Source: a bacterium (GTDB lineage Bacteria > Acidobacteriota > Polarisedimenticolia > Polarisedimenticolales > Polarisedimenticolaceae). Taken from it: 51,775 nucleotides of DNA. Shown piece by piece: positions 25,714 through 33,378 of the stretch. Every line of letters starts with the position of its first letter. Position 1 is the first letter of the stretch. A model generated the notes under the pieces. That model saw nothing but the letters and a program-made list of their open reading frames with translations, searched no databases and was not told where the DNA came from. The stretch spans positions 1-51,775 of the forward strand of contig JAAELQ010000202.1 of NCBI GenBank assembly GCA_024226515.1, given 5' to 3'. A program made the translations under genes and the position numbers.

Positions 25714-26787
25714 TCAGGACGCGCCGCGGCGGGCGACGCGCTTGCTCGAGGATCTGGATCTCGGGCTGGCGTCGAGCAGCACCGCGATCCAGCGCAGATC
25801 CTCGGTGTTCTCCAGCATGATCTTCAGGATCATCGTCAACGGAACCGACAGCAGCATGCCCACCGGTCCCCAGACCCAGCCCCAGAACACCAGCGAGGAG
25901 AAGACGACCAGCGTCGAGAGTCCGAGCCGGCGGCCCATGAAGTACGGCTCGAGCAGGTTGCCCAGCGAGACGTTGACCATGATGAAGACCAGCGCGACGG
26001 CCAGCGCGTGCCCCGGACCGAGCTGGAGTGCCGCCACGACGACGGGCGGCACGGCCGCGAGGATCGAACCGAGGTTGGGGATGTAGTTGAGCAGAAAGGC
26101 CAGCGCTCCCCACAACACCGCGAAGTCGACGCCGATAATCGCCATCGCGACACCGACGATCGTTCCGGTCGTGAGGCTGATCAGCGTCTTGAATCCGAGA
26201 TAGCGCTGTACCTCGGTCTTGATCTTCTCGAACCGCTCCGAGCTCTCGCGTTTGCCGAACGCGGCCTCGAGCTTCGCGGGGAAGCCCGCCGCCTCGAACA
26301 GGATGAACACGATCGTCAGCAGCACCAGCAGCAGGTTGGACAGCACCGCGGCGACGCGGCGCAGCGTGCCGGTGACGAGGTCGACCGCCTTGGCGGGGTT
26401 GAGCAGGTCGGTCGCGATGTCGGGCGGCACCTCGATGCCGCGCGCGCTCATCCAGGCCAGCACATCGCTCGAGATCTCGGTCAGCCTCGCGCGATACTTC
26501 GGCGCGGCCTCGGTGAAGTCCTTGATCGAACCGCCGATGACCATCGCCACGCCGACCAGCACGCCCAGCGCGGCCAGCACCGTGACGAGCACGGCGAGCC
26601 ACTTCGGGACGCTGCGACTGACGAGCCAGTTCAGCAGCGGCAGCGTGATCATCGCGAGGAAGATCGAGACGAGCAGAGGCAGGATCAACGCCGCGGCGGC
26701 CTTGATCCCTGCCACGACCACGACCACGCTGGCCATTACCAGCAGGACGCGCGCTCCCGTGTCCCCCGTTCCCTCGGCGAGTGCCAC
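25714..26787 (-). CDS. AI-2E family (PerM/TqsA-type) membrane protein
   Basis: 357 residues with about seven to eight membrane helices in the AI-2E/UPF0118 layout: two N-terminal pairs, a soluble region (about 85-150), then a C-terminal block containing the family motif LNYIPNLGSILAAVPPVVVA and EPYFMGRRLGLSTLVVFSSLVFWGWVWGP (about 240-320). The family includes exporters of diverse small solutes; the name does not establish AI-2 transport. It starts at GTG 9 bp after the preceding gene and ends 7 bp before the binding-protein gene, so it is co-transcribed with both. Confidence 0.85.
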   Translation of the reverse strand: MALAEGTGDTGARVLLVMASVVVVVAGIKAAAALILPLLVSIFLAMITLPLLNWLVSRSVPKWLAVLVTVLAALGVLVGVAMVIGGSIKDFTEAAPKYRARLTEISSDVLAWMSARGIEVPPDIATDLLNPAKAVDLVTGTLRRVAAVLSNLLLVLLTIVFILFEAAGFPAKLEAAFGKRESSERFEKIKTEVQRYLGFKTLISLTTGTIVGVAMAIIGVDFAVLWGALAFLLNYIPNLGSILAAVPPVVVAALQLGPGHALAVALVFIMVNVSLGNLLEPYFMGRRLGLSTLVVFSSLVFWGWVWGPVGMLLSVPLTMILKIMLENTEDLRWIAVLLDASPRSRSSSKRVARRGAS

Positions 26788-26796
26788 GGTCGATCG

Positions 26797-27597
26797 TTAC
26801 TCGGCGGCCTTGGTCGCCAGCGCCTGGATCTCCTCGGGCAGGTCGAACGTCCCCTCGGGGATCTCGACGTTGTGCTGCACCGACTCCAGCGTGATCTTCT
26901 GCTGCTGCTGCAGGACCTCCGTACGGACGAGGAATGGGATCTTCAGGCCGTCGATCTCGCGATAGTCGCCCTGGTAGGCCGAGAACTTGATCTCACCCAT
27001 GACGTGGTCCATCGTCCCGCTGCGCTTGACGACCAGGCGCGATTTCTGTTCGACCCACCAGGTCTCCGCGCGCCCCTCCTTCGGAGTGACGAGCACGCGC
27101 CAGCACATCTGCTCCTCGACGGCCTCGGCCGCCTCGGTCACGGCGCTCGCGTAGTGATCGCGCCAGTGGAAGTCGCGGTTGAACGTCGACTCGCGCACCG
27201 CGCGACGCGCCTCGGCGCCCTCCTTGATACGCGGGCCCTGGATCGCGGAGTTTTCCCACGCGATCTCGCCGTTGGTTCCTTCCTCGACGGCGCCGATCGC
27301 GTCGGACTCCAGCAGGAGGTACGAGTTGCGCGGCGCTGCCTCATAGACCGTCACCGGCGCCTTGAGTCCCATGCCGACGAACTCGATCTCGCCCTTGGAC
27401 ATGCGGTTCTTGATCTTCTCGGCAGCCTCGATGCCGCCGGCGGCCTCGACGACCCAGTCCAGCACCTGTTCGCCGGAGGGCAGCGCCTCTTTCTTCACCG
27501 CCTCCTCGGCCGCGGCGAAACCGCAGGTGAGCAGCGCGACGAGCAGCAGCGCGCTCATCGGTTTCGATCGGGGTTCGCGAAGATGCGGTTGATTCAT
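26797..27597 (-). CDS. Exported outer-membrane lipoprotein-sorting-like protein
   Basis: 266 residues; signal peptide ends FAAA near 30. The body fits the LolA/LolB-like half-barrel of proteins annotated as outer membrane lipoprotein-sorting: a start A-A-G-G-I-E-A-A-x-K-I-K-N-R, alternating strands with W-W-V-E-x-K-S-R-L-V-V-K-R and a closing D-L-P-E-E-I. The ATG at 27597 has GGAG at 9 nt; an internal ATG 13 codons later would also leave a signal peptide but lacks an RBS. The partner or ligand is unknown. Confidence 0.65.
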   Translation of the reverse strand: MNQPHLREPRSKPMSALLLVALLTCGFAAAEEAVKKEALPSGEQVLDWVVEAAGGIEAAEKIKNRMSKGEIEFVGMGLKAPVTVYEAAPRNSYLLLESDAIGAVEEGTNGEIAWENSAIQGPRIKEGAEARRAVRESTFNRDFHWRDHYASAVTEAAEAVEEQMCWRVLVTPKEGRAETWWVEQKSRLVVKRSGTMDHVMGEIKFSAYQGDYREIDGLKIPFLVRTEVLQQQQKITLESVQHNVEIPEGTFDLPEEIQALATKAAE

Positions 27598-27686
27598 GGT
27601 TCGGGGCTCCGTGTTGCCGGCGAGCCACCTTGCGTGGCGCCGTTCGAACGATCTAGAGCATAAAGGCCCCCTGCCGGGACCGCAAT

Positions 27687-29057
27687 CTACTGACGGAGGA
27701 TCCAGGTCACGGCAGCCTCCAGCACGGGGTCGCGGCCCTGGAGCAGGTCCCGCTGCGTGAATTCGACGCGCTCGTCCGGGAGCACGCCGACGCCCTCGAG
27801 CGTCTCGCCGCCGTCGGAGATGTAGTTGGCGAACGCGTACTGGAAGCCGTCGCCGTTCGGCAAGCGCTCGATCACCGAGGGCAGCGCGGCGCCGGCCGTG
27901 CGCGTTCCGAAGACGCGCGCGCGTTCCAGATCCTGGAGACCTCCGCTGAGGATCTCGGAGGTCGAGGCGGTCAGACCGTCCACCAGCAACGCCACGGGCC
28001 GATCGAACGTCGAGGCGCGCGGGATAATGACGAAGTTCAACGCGCTCTGGCGAGTGTGCATCGTGCCCAGCTTCAGGTCGCGCTCGCCGATGAGCCAGCC
28101 GGCCATTCCCATCGCCATGCCGCCGATGCCGCCCGGGTTGCCGCGCAGGTCGATGATCAGCCCCGGCGCGTCGTCCAGCGACTGGACCGTCTCGCCGAAG
28201 CTGGACATCAGGTACGGCGGATTGAGAAAGATGTTGAAGCGGATGTAACCCACGTTGCCGTCGACGCGGCTCGAGTCGTAGCGCACGTACGTCGGCGGCA
28301 GGTTGCCGAAGCTCGTCAGCTTGCCGTCCGGTTGTTCCAGCGACAGCTCGAGCGTCCGCTGTTTGTCGTCGCCGTCGACGAACTCGACGCTGCGCGTGCC
28401 GCCGATCGGACCGCTCAGCCGGTCGCCGACCGCCATCGCCGAGAACAGGTCCAGCGTCGTGTCCTCCGCATACGCATCGTGCACGCGCTCCAGAAGCTCG
28501 TCGAGCTTCTGGCCCTCGATGGCGTCGACCTGCCAGCCGCGGACCACGCCGGCGAGCGCGGCGGGGGATTCGTCGGCCACCTCGAAGACCAGCGCGCGGC
28601 CGTCGACCACACGCACGCGGATGCCCGTCACGCCGTCGCCCGACGCTTGCTGATCTTCCGTCGTGGGCGCGACCGCGTCGCGCACGTCCGCGGGCAAGAT
28701 GCCGAAGTGCGACTGCCCGAGGCGCTGCAGCATCTCGTTCATCACGCCACGGGCCCGGTCCATCGAGCCCGCCTCGGCCACTCGCGGGCGCAGCTCTTCT
28801 CGCACCGCCTCCCAGTCGAGCCCGCCCAGCTCCGGGTCCCAGTGCTTGTCGCGGACCGTCTGCCAGACGAACTCGAACGAGCTCACGTTGAGCTGTCGCG
28901 CCTGGTCGTCGAGCGTCTGCGGCGGCTTGCGCCGACCCGCGCACCCAACGACGAGCGCCAGGCACAACACGAGCGCGACGCCGCGGCCGACGCCGCCGCG
29001 CCGCCCCGCCCTGCGGCACGCTTCTTGATCGACTTGATGGGGAGTAGCCAACAACAT
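27687..29057 (-). CDS. S41-family peptidase, probable lipoprotein
   Basis: 456 residues. The N-terminus has a basic region then VLCLALVVGC, a lipobox. Helical N-domain (LNVSSFEFVWQTVRDKHWDP), a His in QSHFGILP at the position of the conserved D-x-H of tricorn/IRBP-type S41 peptidases, a PDZ-like region (about 120-190), then the peptidase core with GLIIDLRGNPGG and nucleophile region LTASTSEIL. After it the usual Gly-Lys of CtpA-type enzymes is replaced (GTRTAGAA), so this is the His-dependent rather than Ser-Lys branch. Start at the ATG that gives a signal; no strong RBS. Lies 89 bp upstream of the lipoprotein-sorting-like gene and is probably first in that operon. Confidence 0.82.
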   Translation of the reverse strand: MLLATPHQVDQEACRRAGRRGGVGRGVALVLCLALVVGCAGRRKPPQTLDDQARQLNVSSFEFVWQTVRDKHWDPELGGLDWEAVREELRPRVAEAGSMDRARGVMNEMLQRLGQSHFGILPADVRDAVAPTTEDQQASGDGVTGIRVRVVDGRALVFEVADESPAALAGVVRGWQVDAIEGQKLDELLERVHDAYAEDTTLDLFSAMAVGDRLSGPIGGTRSVEFVDGDDKQRTLELSLEQPDGKLTSFGNLPPTYVRYDSSRVDGNVGYIRFNIFLNPPYLMSSFGETVQSLDDAPGLIIDLRGNPGGIGGMAMGMAGWLIGERDLKLGTMHTRQSALNFVIIPRASTFDRPVALLVDGLTASTSEILSGGLQDLERARVFGTRTAGAALPSVIERLPNGDGFQYAFANYISDGGETLEGVGVLPDERVEFTQRDLLQGRDPVLEAAVTWILRQ

Positions 29058-29163
29058 AGAATCTGCCGCCGAACCCGCATTGTAGCGACCCTGAACGCCG
29101 GAGTCACCTACAACATCGGTTCCACGGGTTCGAGTTTGCAATCACACGAGTAATGAGGGGCAG

Positions 29164-31317
29164 ATGAGATTACGCATCGGTTGGATCGTGTTGCTCTCGG
29201 GGATCGCTTTCGGCGGCGTGGCCGCCGCGGATTCGGCCGGACACCTCGGACGCCTGCCCCAGGACCGCGGCGCGGGGATCGTTCTGGTACGTGAGGCCGC
29301 GCGGGAGGTGCGGGCGCTGGGCGAGACGACGGTGCGCGTGGATCCGGCGGCCTACCGCCGATTGTGGGATCGCGGGGCGGGTCGGGTCGTCGGCTTCCCG
29401 CTGCCCGATCGAGATCCGGTCGATCTCGACGTCGAGGCCTTCTCGCTGTTGACCGCCGACGCGCGATTCGTCGCGGTCGACGGCGGGCGCGAACGATCGG
29501 TTCCGGCACCGTCGGTCCGCTTCTTCCGCGGCCGGGTCGCGGGCGATCCCGCGAGCCGCGTCGTGCTCACGCTGTTCGAGGGTCGCCTCGACGGCTTCAT
29601 CCGGACCTTCGGCGAGGAGTTCGGCGTCGCCCCGCGGGCGTTCGACCTGGCTCGCCCGGAGGCGCTCGACGTGCGCGTCTGGAACCGCGCCGTGGCCGAG
29701 CCGCCCGCGCCGGAGAGCGAGTGCGCGGTCGAGGCGTGCGGGCTCGAGGCGTCGGGTGACGGCTCCGCAGGTTTTCGCCTGAAGAGCGGCGGCGCGACGG
29801 TCGACGGCAATACGCTACTCCGCGCGGGCATCGCAGCGGACGCGACGGTCGAGTGGTATCAGGCCCTGGGTTCGCTCTCGGCGGCACAGGCGCAGATACT
29901 CAGCACGATCGCCCAGGTGTCGGTGATCTACGAGTCCGAAGTGCTGGTCCAGCTCGAGGTGCCGTACGTGCGCGTGTTCACGTCCGAGCCCGATCCGTAC
30001 ACCGACGGAGAGCAGAACACGTCGGCGTTGCTGTCCGAGATGCGTGCCGAATGGAACGCCACCCAGACCGGCGTCTCGCGCACGGCCGCGCACCTGTTCA
30101 CGTACCGCTCCTCCGGTGGTGCGGGCACCGCGTACGTCGATACCCTGTGCGACAACGATCTGTCTCCCGGAACCGGATACGACTACGGCGTCAGCTCCAT
30201 CCCCGGCGGCGGCGCGGCGTGGGAGGCCGCGCTCGTGGCGCACGAGATCGGTCACAACTTCGCCAGCCCGCATACGCACTGCTACGTGCCCGAGATCGAC
30301 CGTTGCGTCAATCAGGATGGCTGCTGGCAGGGCGCGACGCAGCAGACCCAGGGCACGATCATGAGCTACTGCAACGACAAGGACGCAACGTTCCACTCCC
30401 GTGTGAGGGACGAAGCGCTGCGACCCGCGGCTGAGAGCGCCTTCCCCTTGTGCATCGACACAGCCGGCGAGCCGGGAAGCGTGGGCGAAGGGTTGCGCAT
30501 GAACAAGCCGAACGAATGCCCCGGTTCGACGCTGCAGAACGACGACGGCTCGTTGGACACGTTCTTCGGCTACACCGGCACGTCGCGCACCGCGTGGATC
30601 AAGCGCTTCACGCCGGGCTGCTACCCCTACCGGTTGAACCGCGCCGAGGTTCACATCGGCCACAGCAGCGTCCAGGTCGGACGCGCGCTGCGGTTGCTGG
30701 TCTTCGCGGATCCCGCGGGGACCGGTGACCCGGCGAACGCCACCTTGATCCACACCGAGGATGTGACCGTCCAGACGGTCAGTTCGTCCACGCCCAACGT
30801 CTACGATCTCGCCGCGCCGCCCACGGTGACCGCGGGCGACCTCTACGTCGGGTTCTACGATCTCGAGGCGGACGCCGGCACGACCTACATCGCGGCCGCG
30901 GACTTCAGCTCCAGCGGCGACTCGTATCGCGCGGGCAACTCGACCGCTCCGGGCTCGTTCAGCGAGTACGCCAACGCCACGTGGATGATCCGCGCTTCCG
31001 GCGGTGCCGTGGAGCAGGGCAGCGTGCTGCTCGACTGGGATGCGCCGTGCAACGACGCCACCGTGCCGGGCCAGGACTTCTCCGTCTACACGGGAGCGCT
31101 GGGCGACTTCTCCGGGCTGACGCCCTCGACCTGCTCGACCGGGCGCGATCGCACGCACCTCGAATCGGGCGCGCCGGGCAGCACGTTCTTCGTCGTGGTG
31201 CCCTCGACGACGGCGGTCGAGGGGAGCTACGGCGTGGACGGAGACGGGTTCGAGCGCTCGCCCTCGACCGCGGCGTGCAAGACGCAGAGCATCGGGCCGT
31301 GCCCGGGGGGACCCTGA
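29164..31317 (+). CDS. Secreted reprolysin-like (M12B-type) zinc metalloprotease
   Basis: 717 residues; signal peptide ends VAAAD near 22. A long N-terminal prodomain-like region (to about 205) precedes a catalytic domain with HEIGHNFASPH (zinc ligands H360, H364, H370; E361) and a Met-turn GTIMSYC (M400). Cysteines around the active site suggest disulfides. The C-terminal 280 residues are beta-rich with no recognised family. GAGGGG precedes the ATG. Zn-binding and family are clear from the motif; the substrate is unknown. Divergent from the S41 peptidase across 106 bp. Confidence 0.85.
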   Translation: MRLRIGWIVLLSGIAFGGVAAADSAGHLGRLPQDRGAGIVLVREAAREVRALGETTVRVDPAAYRRLWDRGAGRVVGFPLPDRDPVDLDVEAFSLLTADARFVAVDGGRERSVPAPSVRFFRGRVAGDPASRVVLTLFEGRLDGFIRTFGEEFGVAPRAFDLARPEALDVRVWNRAVAEPPAPESECAVEACGLEASGDGSAGFRLKSGGATVDGNTLLRAGIAADATVEWYQALGSLSAAQAQILSTIAQVSVIYESEVLVQLEVPYVRVFTSEPDPYTDGEQNTSALLSEMRAEWNATQTGVSRTAAHLFTYRSSGGAGTAYVDTLCDNDLSPGTGYDYGVSSIPGGGAAWEAALVAHEIGHNFASPHTHCYVPEIDRCVNQDGCWQGATQQTQGTIMSYCNDKDATFHSRVRDEALRPAAESAFPLCIDTAGEPGSVGEGLRMNKPNECPGSTLQNDDGSLDTFFGYTGTSRTAWIKRFTPGCYPYRLNRAEVHIGHSSVQVGRALRLLVFADPAGTGDPANATLIHTEDVTVQTVSSSTPNVYDLAAPPTVTAGDLYVGFYDLEADAGTTYIAAADFSSSGDSYRAGNSTAPGSFSEYANATWMIRASGGAVEQGSVLLDWDAPCNDATVPGQDFSVYTGALGDFSGLTPSTCSTGRDRTHLESGAPGSTFFVVVPSTTAVEGSYGVDGDGFERSPSTAACKTQSIGPCPGGP

Positions 31318-31327
31318 TCGCTCATCG

Positions 31328-31698
31328 CGTGGTGCGTAACTTGTTGCCGGGCTTGCGTTGAGGTCTCTCGGGCTTTCTGGGGAACCCCCGGGTGGCGGCC
31401 CCCCGGACCCCCCGCTACCGCACTCCACGACGGCCGCAGACGGCCATCGTTCCGTTTGGTCCTTGTTCTCTCAGATCGGAGAGCCGGACACATCCGGTCG
31501 TATCGCAGGTTTGCGGCCCGGGGATCGAACTAGCGGCATCGACCCTGTCTCGTTCCGAGAAAACCAGGAGCAAACGGAGTGATGGCGGTCTGCCGCCGTC
31601 ACGCAGTGCGGTAGCGGGGGGTCCGGGGGGCCGCCACCCGGGGATTTCCTCAAAAGACCGACAGAGCTCGCAAGCAAGGCAACGAGCTCCGCACCACG
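31328..31698. repeat. Large inverted repeat (two arms of about 156 bp, 59-bp spacer)
   Basis: Arms 31328-31483 and 31543-31698 are reverse complements of one another with roughly 75-80 percent identity by eye, including a perfect 39-bp match (31386-31424 with 31605-31643). Arm ends are CGTGGTGCG and CGCACCACG. The stretch 31318-31707 contains no credible gene. Short open frames here differ in composition from neighbouring proteins, and both strands encode the same PGGRHPG-type tail because of the symmetry. No flanking direct duplication was found. Confidence 0.85.
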
Positions 31699-31707
31699 TT
31701 GGGACGC

Positions 31708-31929
31708 TCAGGAGCCGAGCGTTCCCCGGCCGCGGCACAGGCCGCAGTCGATCGTGCCCTCGCACGCGATGCAGGTTCGCGATCGGCGTCGTCTCAGCCA
31801 GCCGCTGCGGTAGAGGACGCTTCCGCGGCCACCGCACCTGCAGCAGCGGCCGGTTCCTTCGCAGAAGCCGCACGTCTTGGGCGCGGGACAGCAAGTCTCG
31901 TCGATGAGCTTCGTCGCGTTGACGTCCAT
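31708..31929 (-). CDS. Small CxxCxGxG (DnaJ-type zinc finger) protein
   Basis: 73 residues. Four DnaJ-like repeats follow one another: CGFCEGTG (20-27), CCRCGGRG (29-36), CIACEGTI (53-60) and CGLCRGRG (62-69), enough for two zinc sites. A basic loop RRRRSR separates the pairs. An ATG 17 codons upstream (31980) is possible; neither has a good RBS. There is no J domain. It lies 92 bp after the purine permease gene, just outside the inverted repeat. Role unknown; such minimal fingers often act as co-chaperones or protein adaptors. Confidence 0.65.
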   Translation of the reverse strand: MDVNATKLIDETCCPAPKTCGFCEGTGRCCRCGGRGSVLYRSGWLRRRRSRTCIACEGTIDCGLCRGRGTLGS

Positions 31930-32021
31930 GAGACGACGGTACGGAGCGCGCCCGCCCGGAGCCACGTCCAATAGTGTCATCCGTGGGGCGCGCGGGTGGA
32001 AAACCCGGACGCTGCCCTCGG

Positions 32022-33338
32022 TCAGAGCAAGACGTAGCGCAGGACGAACATCAGCCCCAGCACGTAGGCCAGCGCCGAGGCCTCGCGCGCCCGGCCCGAC
32101 AGCAGCTTCAGCAGCGGATGGGCGATGAAGCCGAAGGCGATCCCGTCGGCGATCGACCAGGCGAACGGGATGCCGATCATCACCAGGAACGCGGGAAAGC
32201 CCTCGGTGATGTCGCCCCACTCGATCTGTTTCACGTTGCGCGCCATCAGGCTGCCGACGACGATCAGCGCCGGCGCGGTCAACGGTTGCAGCACGGTTCC
32301 GTCCGCGAGTGTGACGCCACCGCCGACCATCGCTACCAGCGGCGAGAAGAACAGCGCGACGAAGAACAGCAGACCGGTGACGACGTTGGCCAGTCCGGTA
32401 CGCGCGCCGGCCTCGACCCCGGTGGCGCTCTCGATGTAGGCGGTCACGGTCGACGTGCCGAGCAGCGAGCCGAGCACGGTCCCCGACGAGTCGGCCATCA
32501 GCGCCGGGGTGGCGCGCGGCAGCTTGCCGTCGACGAGGAAGCCGCCCTGCTCGCCGATGCCGATCAGCGTCCCGATCGCGTCGAACACCGCCATGAAGAG
32601 GAAGATCACGACGATCGGCACGATGGCGGGGTCCAGCAGCCCGCGCAGGTCGAGCTGCAGCAGCGTCGGCGCCAGCGACGGGGGAGGGGCGACGAGCCCC
32701 TGCCACTCGACGAGTCCCCAGGCCCAGGCGAGGCCGGTGGCCGACAGCACGCCGACGAGGATCGCCCCGCGCAGCCCGCGCGCCATCAACGCCAGCGTCA
32801 ACGTCAGTCCGGCCAGCGCGATGAGCGTCGGTGGCCGTGTCAGGTCGCCCAGATGGACGATGCCGACCTCCGGTCGCTCGACGATTCCGGCGGCGTTCAT
32901 GCCGATGAAGGCGATGAACAGACCGATGCCGGCGGCGATGGCGTGCTTCAGGCTGCGCGGTACGGCGTCGATGATCAGCTCGCGCACGCGCAGAAAGGTC
33001 AGCAGGAAGAAAACGATGCCCGAGACGAAGACCGCAGCCAGCGCCGTCTGCCACGGGACTCCCATGGTCAACACGACGGTGAGGAAGAAGAAGTTCTCGC
33101 CCATCGCCGGGGCCAGGGCGATCGGGTAGTTCGCCGCCAGCCCCATGACCAGCGTCGCGACGCCGGCCGCGAGGCACGTCGCCGTCATCACCGCACCGAA
33201 GTCCATCCCGGTCTGCGACAGCACCTGGGGGTTGACGAAGACGATGTAGGCCATCGTCATGAACGTCGTCAGTCCCCCGAGCACCTCGGTGCGCAGGTTG
33301 GTCCGGTTTTCCGCGAGTCGAAAGAATCGATCCAGCAT
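32022..33338 (-). CDS. NCS2/AzgA-type purine (guanine/hypoxanthine) permease
   Basis: 438 residues with about 12 to 14 hydrophobic segments. AzgA-branch motifs are clear: TNLRTEVLGGLTTFMTMAYI at the start, ANYPIALAPAMGENFFF, IAAGIGLFIAFIGMNAAGIV, then FMAVFDAIGTLIG and SSTVTAY-like GTSTVTAYIESATGVEAGARTG (positions about 268-310). These identify the proton-coupled purine permease branch rather than UraA/PbuX. It begins 41 bp after the TonB receptor gene, so the two may be co-transcribed. Exact purine specificity cannot be set from sequence. Confidence 0.88.
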   Translation of the reverse strand: MLDRFFRLAENRTNLRTEVLGGLTTFMTMAYIVFVNPQVLSQTGMDFGAVMTATCLAAGVATLVMGLAANYPIALAPAMGENFFFLTVVLTMGVPWQTALAAVFVSGIVFFLLTFLRVRELIIDAVPRSLKHAIAAGIGLFIAFIGMNAAGIVERPEVGIVHLGDLTRPPTLIALAGLTLTLALMARGLRGAILVGVLSATGLAWAWGLVEWQGLVAPPPSLAPTLLQLDLRGLLDPAIVPIVVIFLFMAVFDAIGTLIGIGEQGGFLVDGKLPRATPALMADSSGTVLGSLLGTSTVTAYIESATGVEAGARTGLANVVTGLLFFVALFFSPLVAMVGGGVTLADGTVLQPLTAPALIVVGSLMARNVKQIEWGDITEGFPAFLVMIGIPFAWSIADGIAFGFIAHPLLKLLSGRAREASALAYVLGLMFVLRYVLL

Positions 33339-33378
33339 GGCGGCGGTATTGTGCCAGACCTTGCCGGAGACCCGCCCG

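Noticed and set aside
31500..31550. tRNA-like text in the spacer of the inverted repeat (GTTCGATCCCC on the minus strand)
   Set aside because: The T-arm stem does not pair properly and no acceptor or anticodon arm surrounds it.
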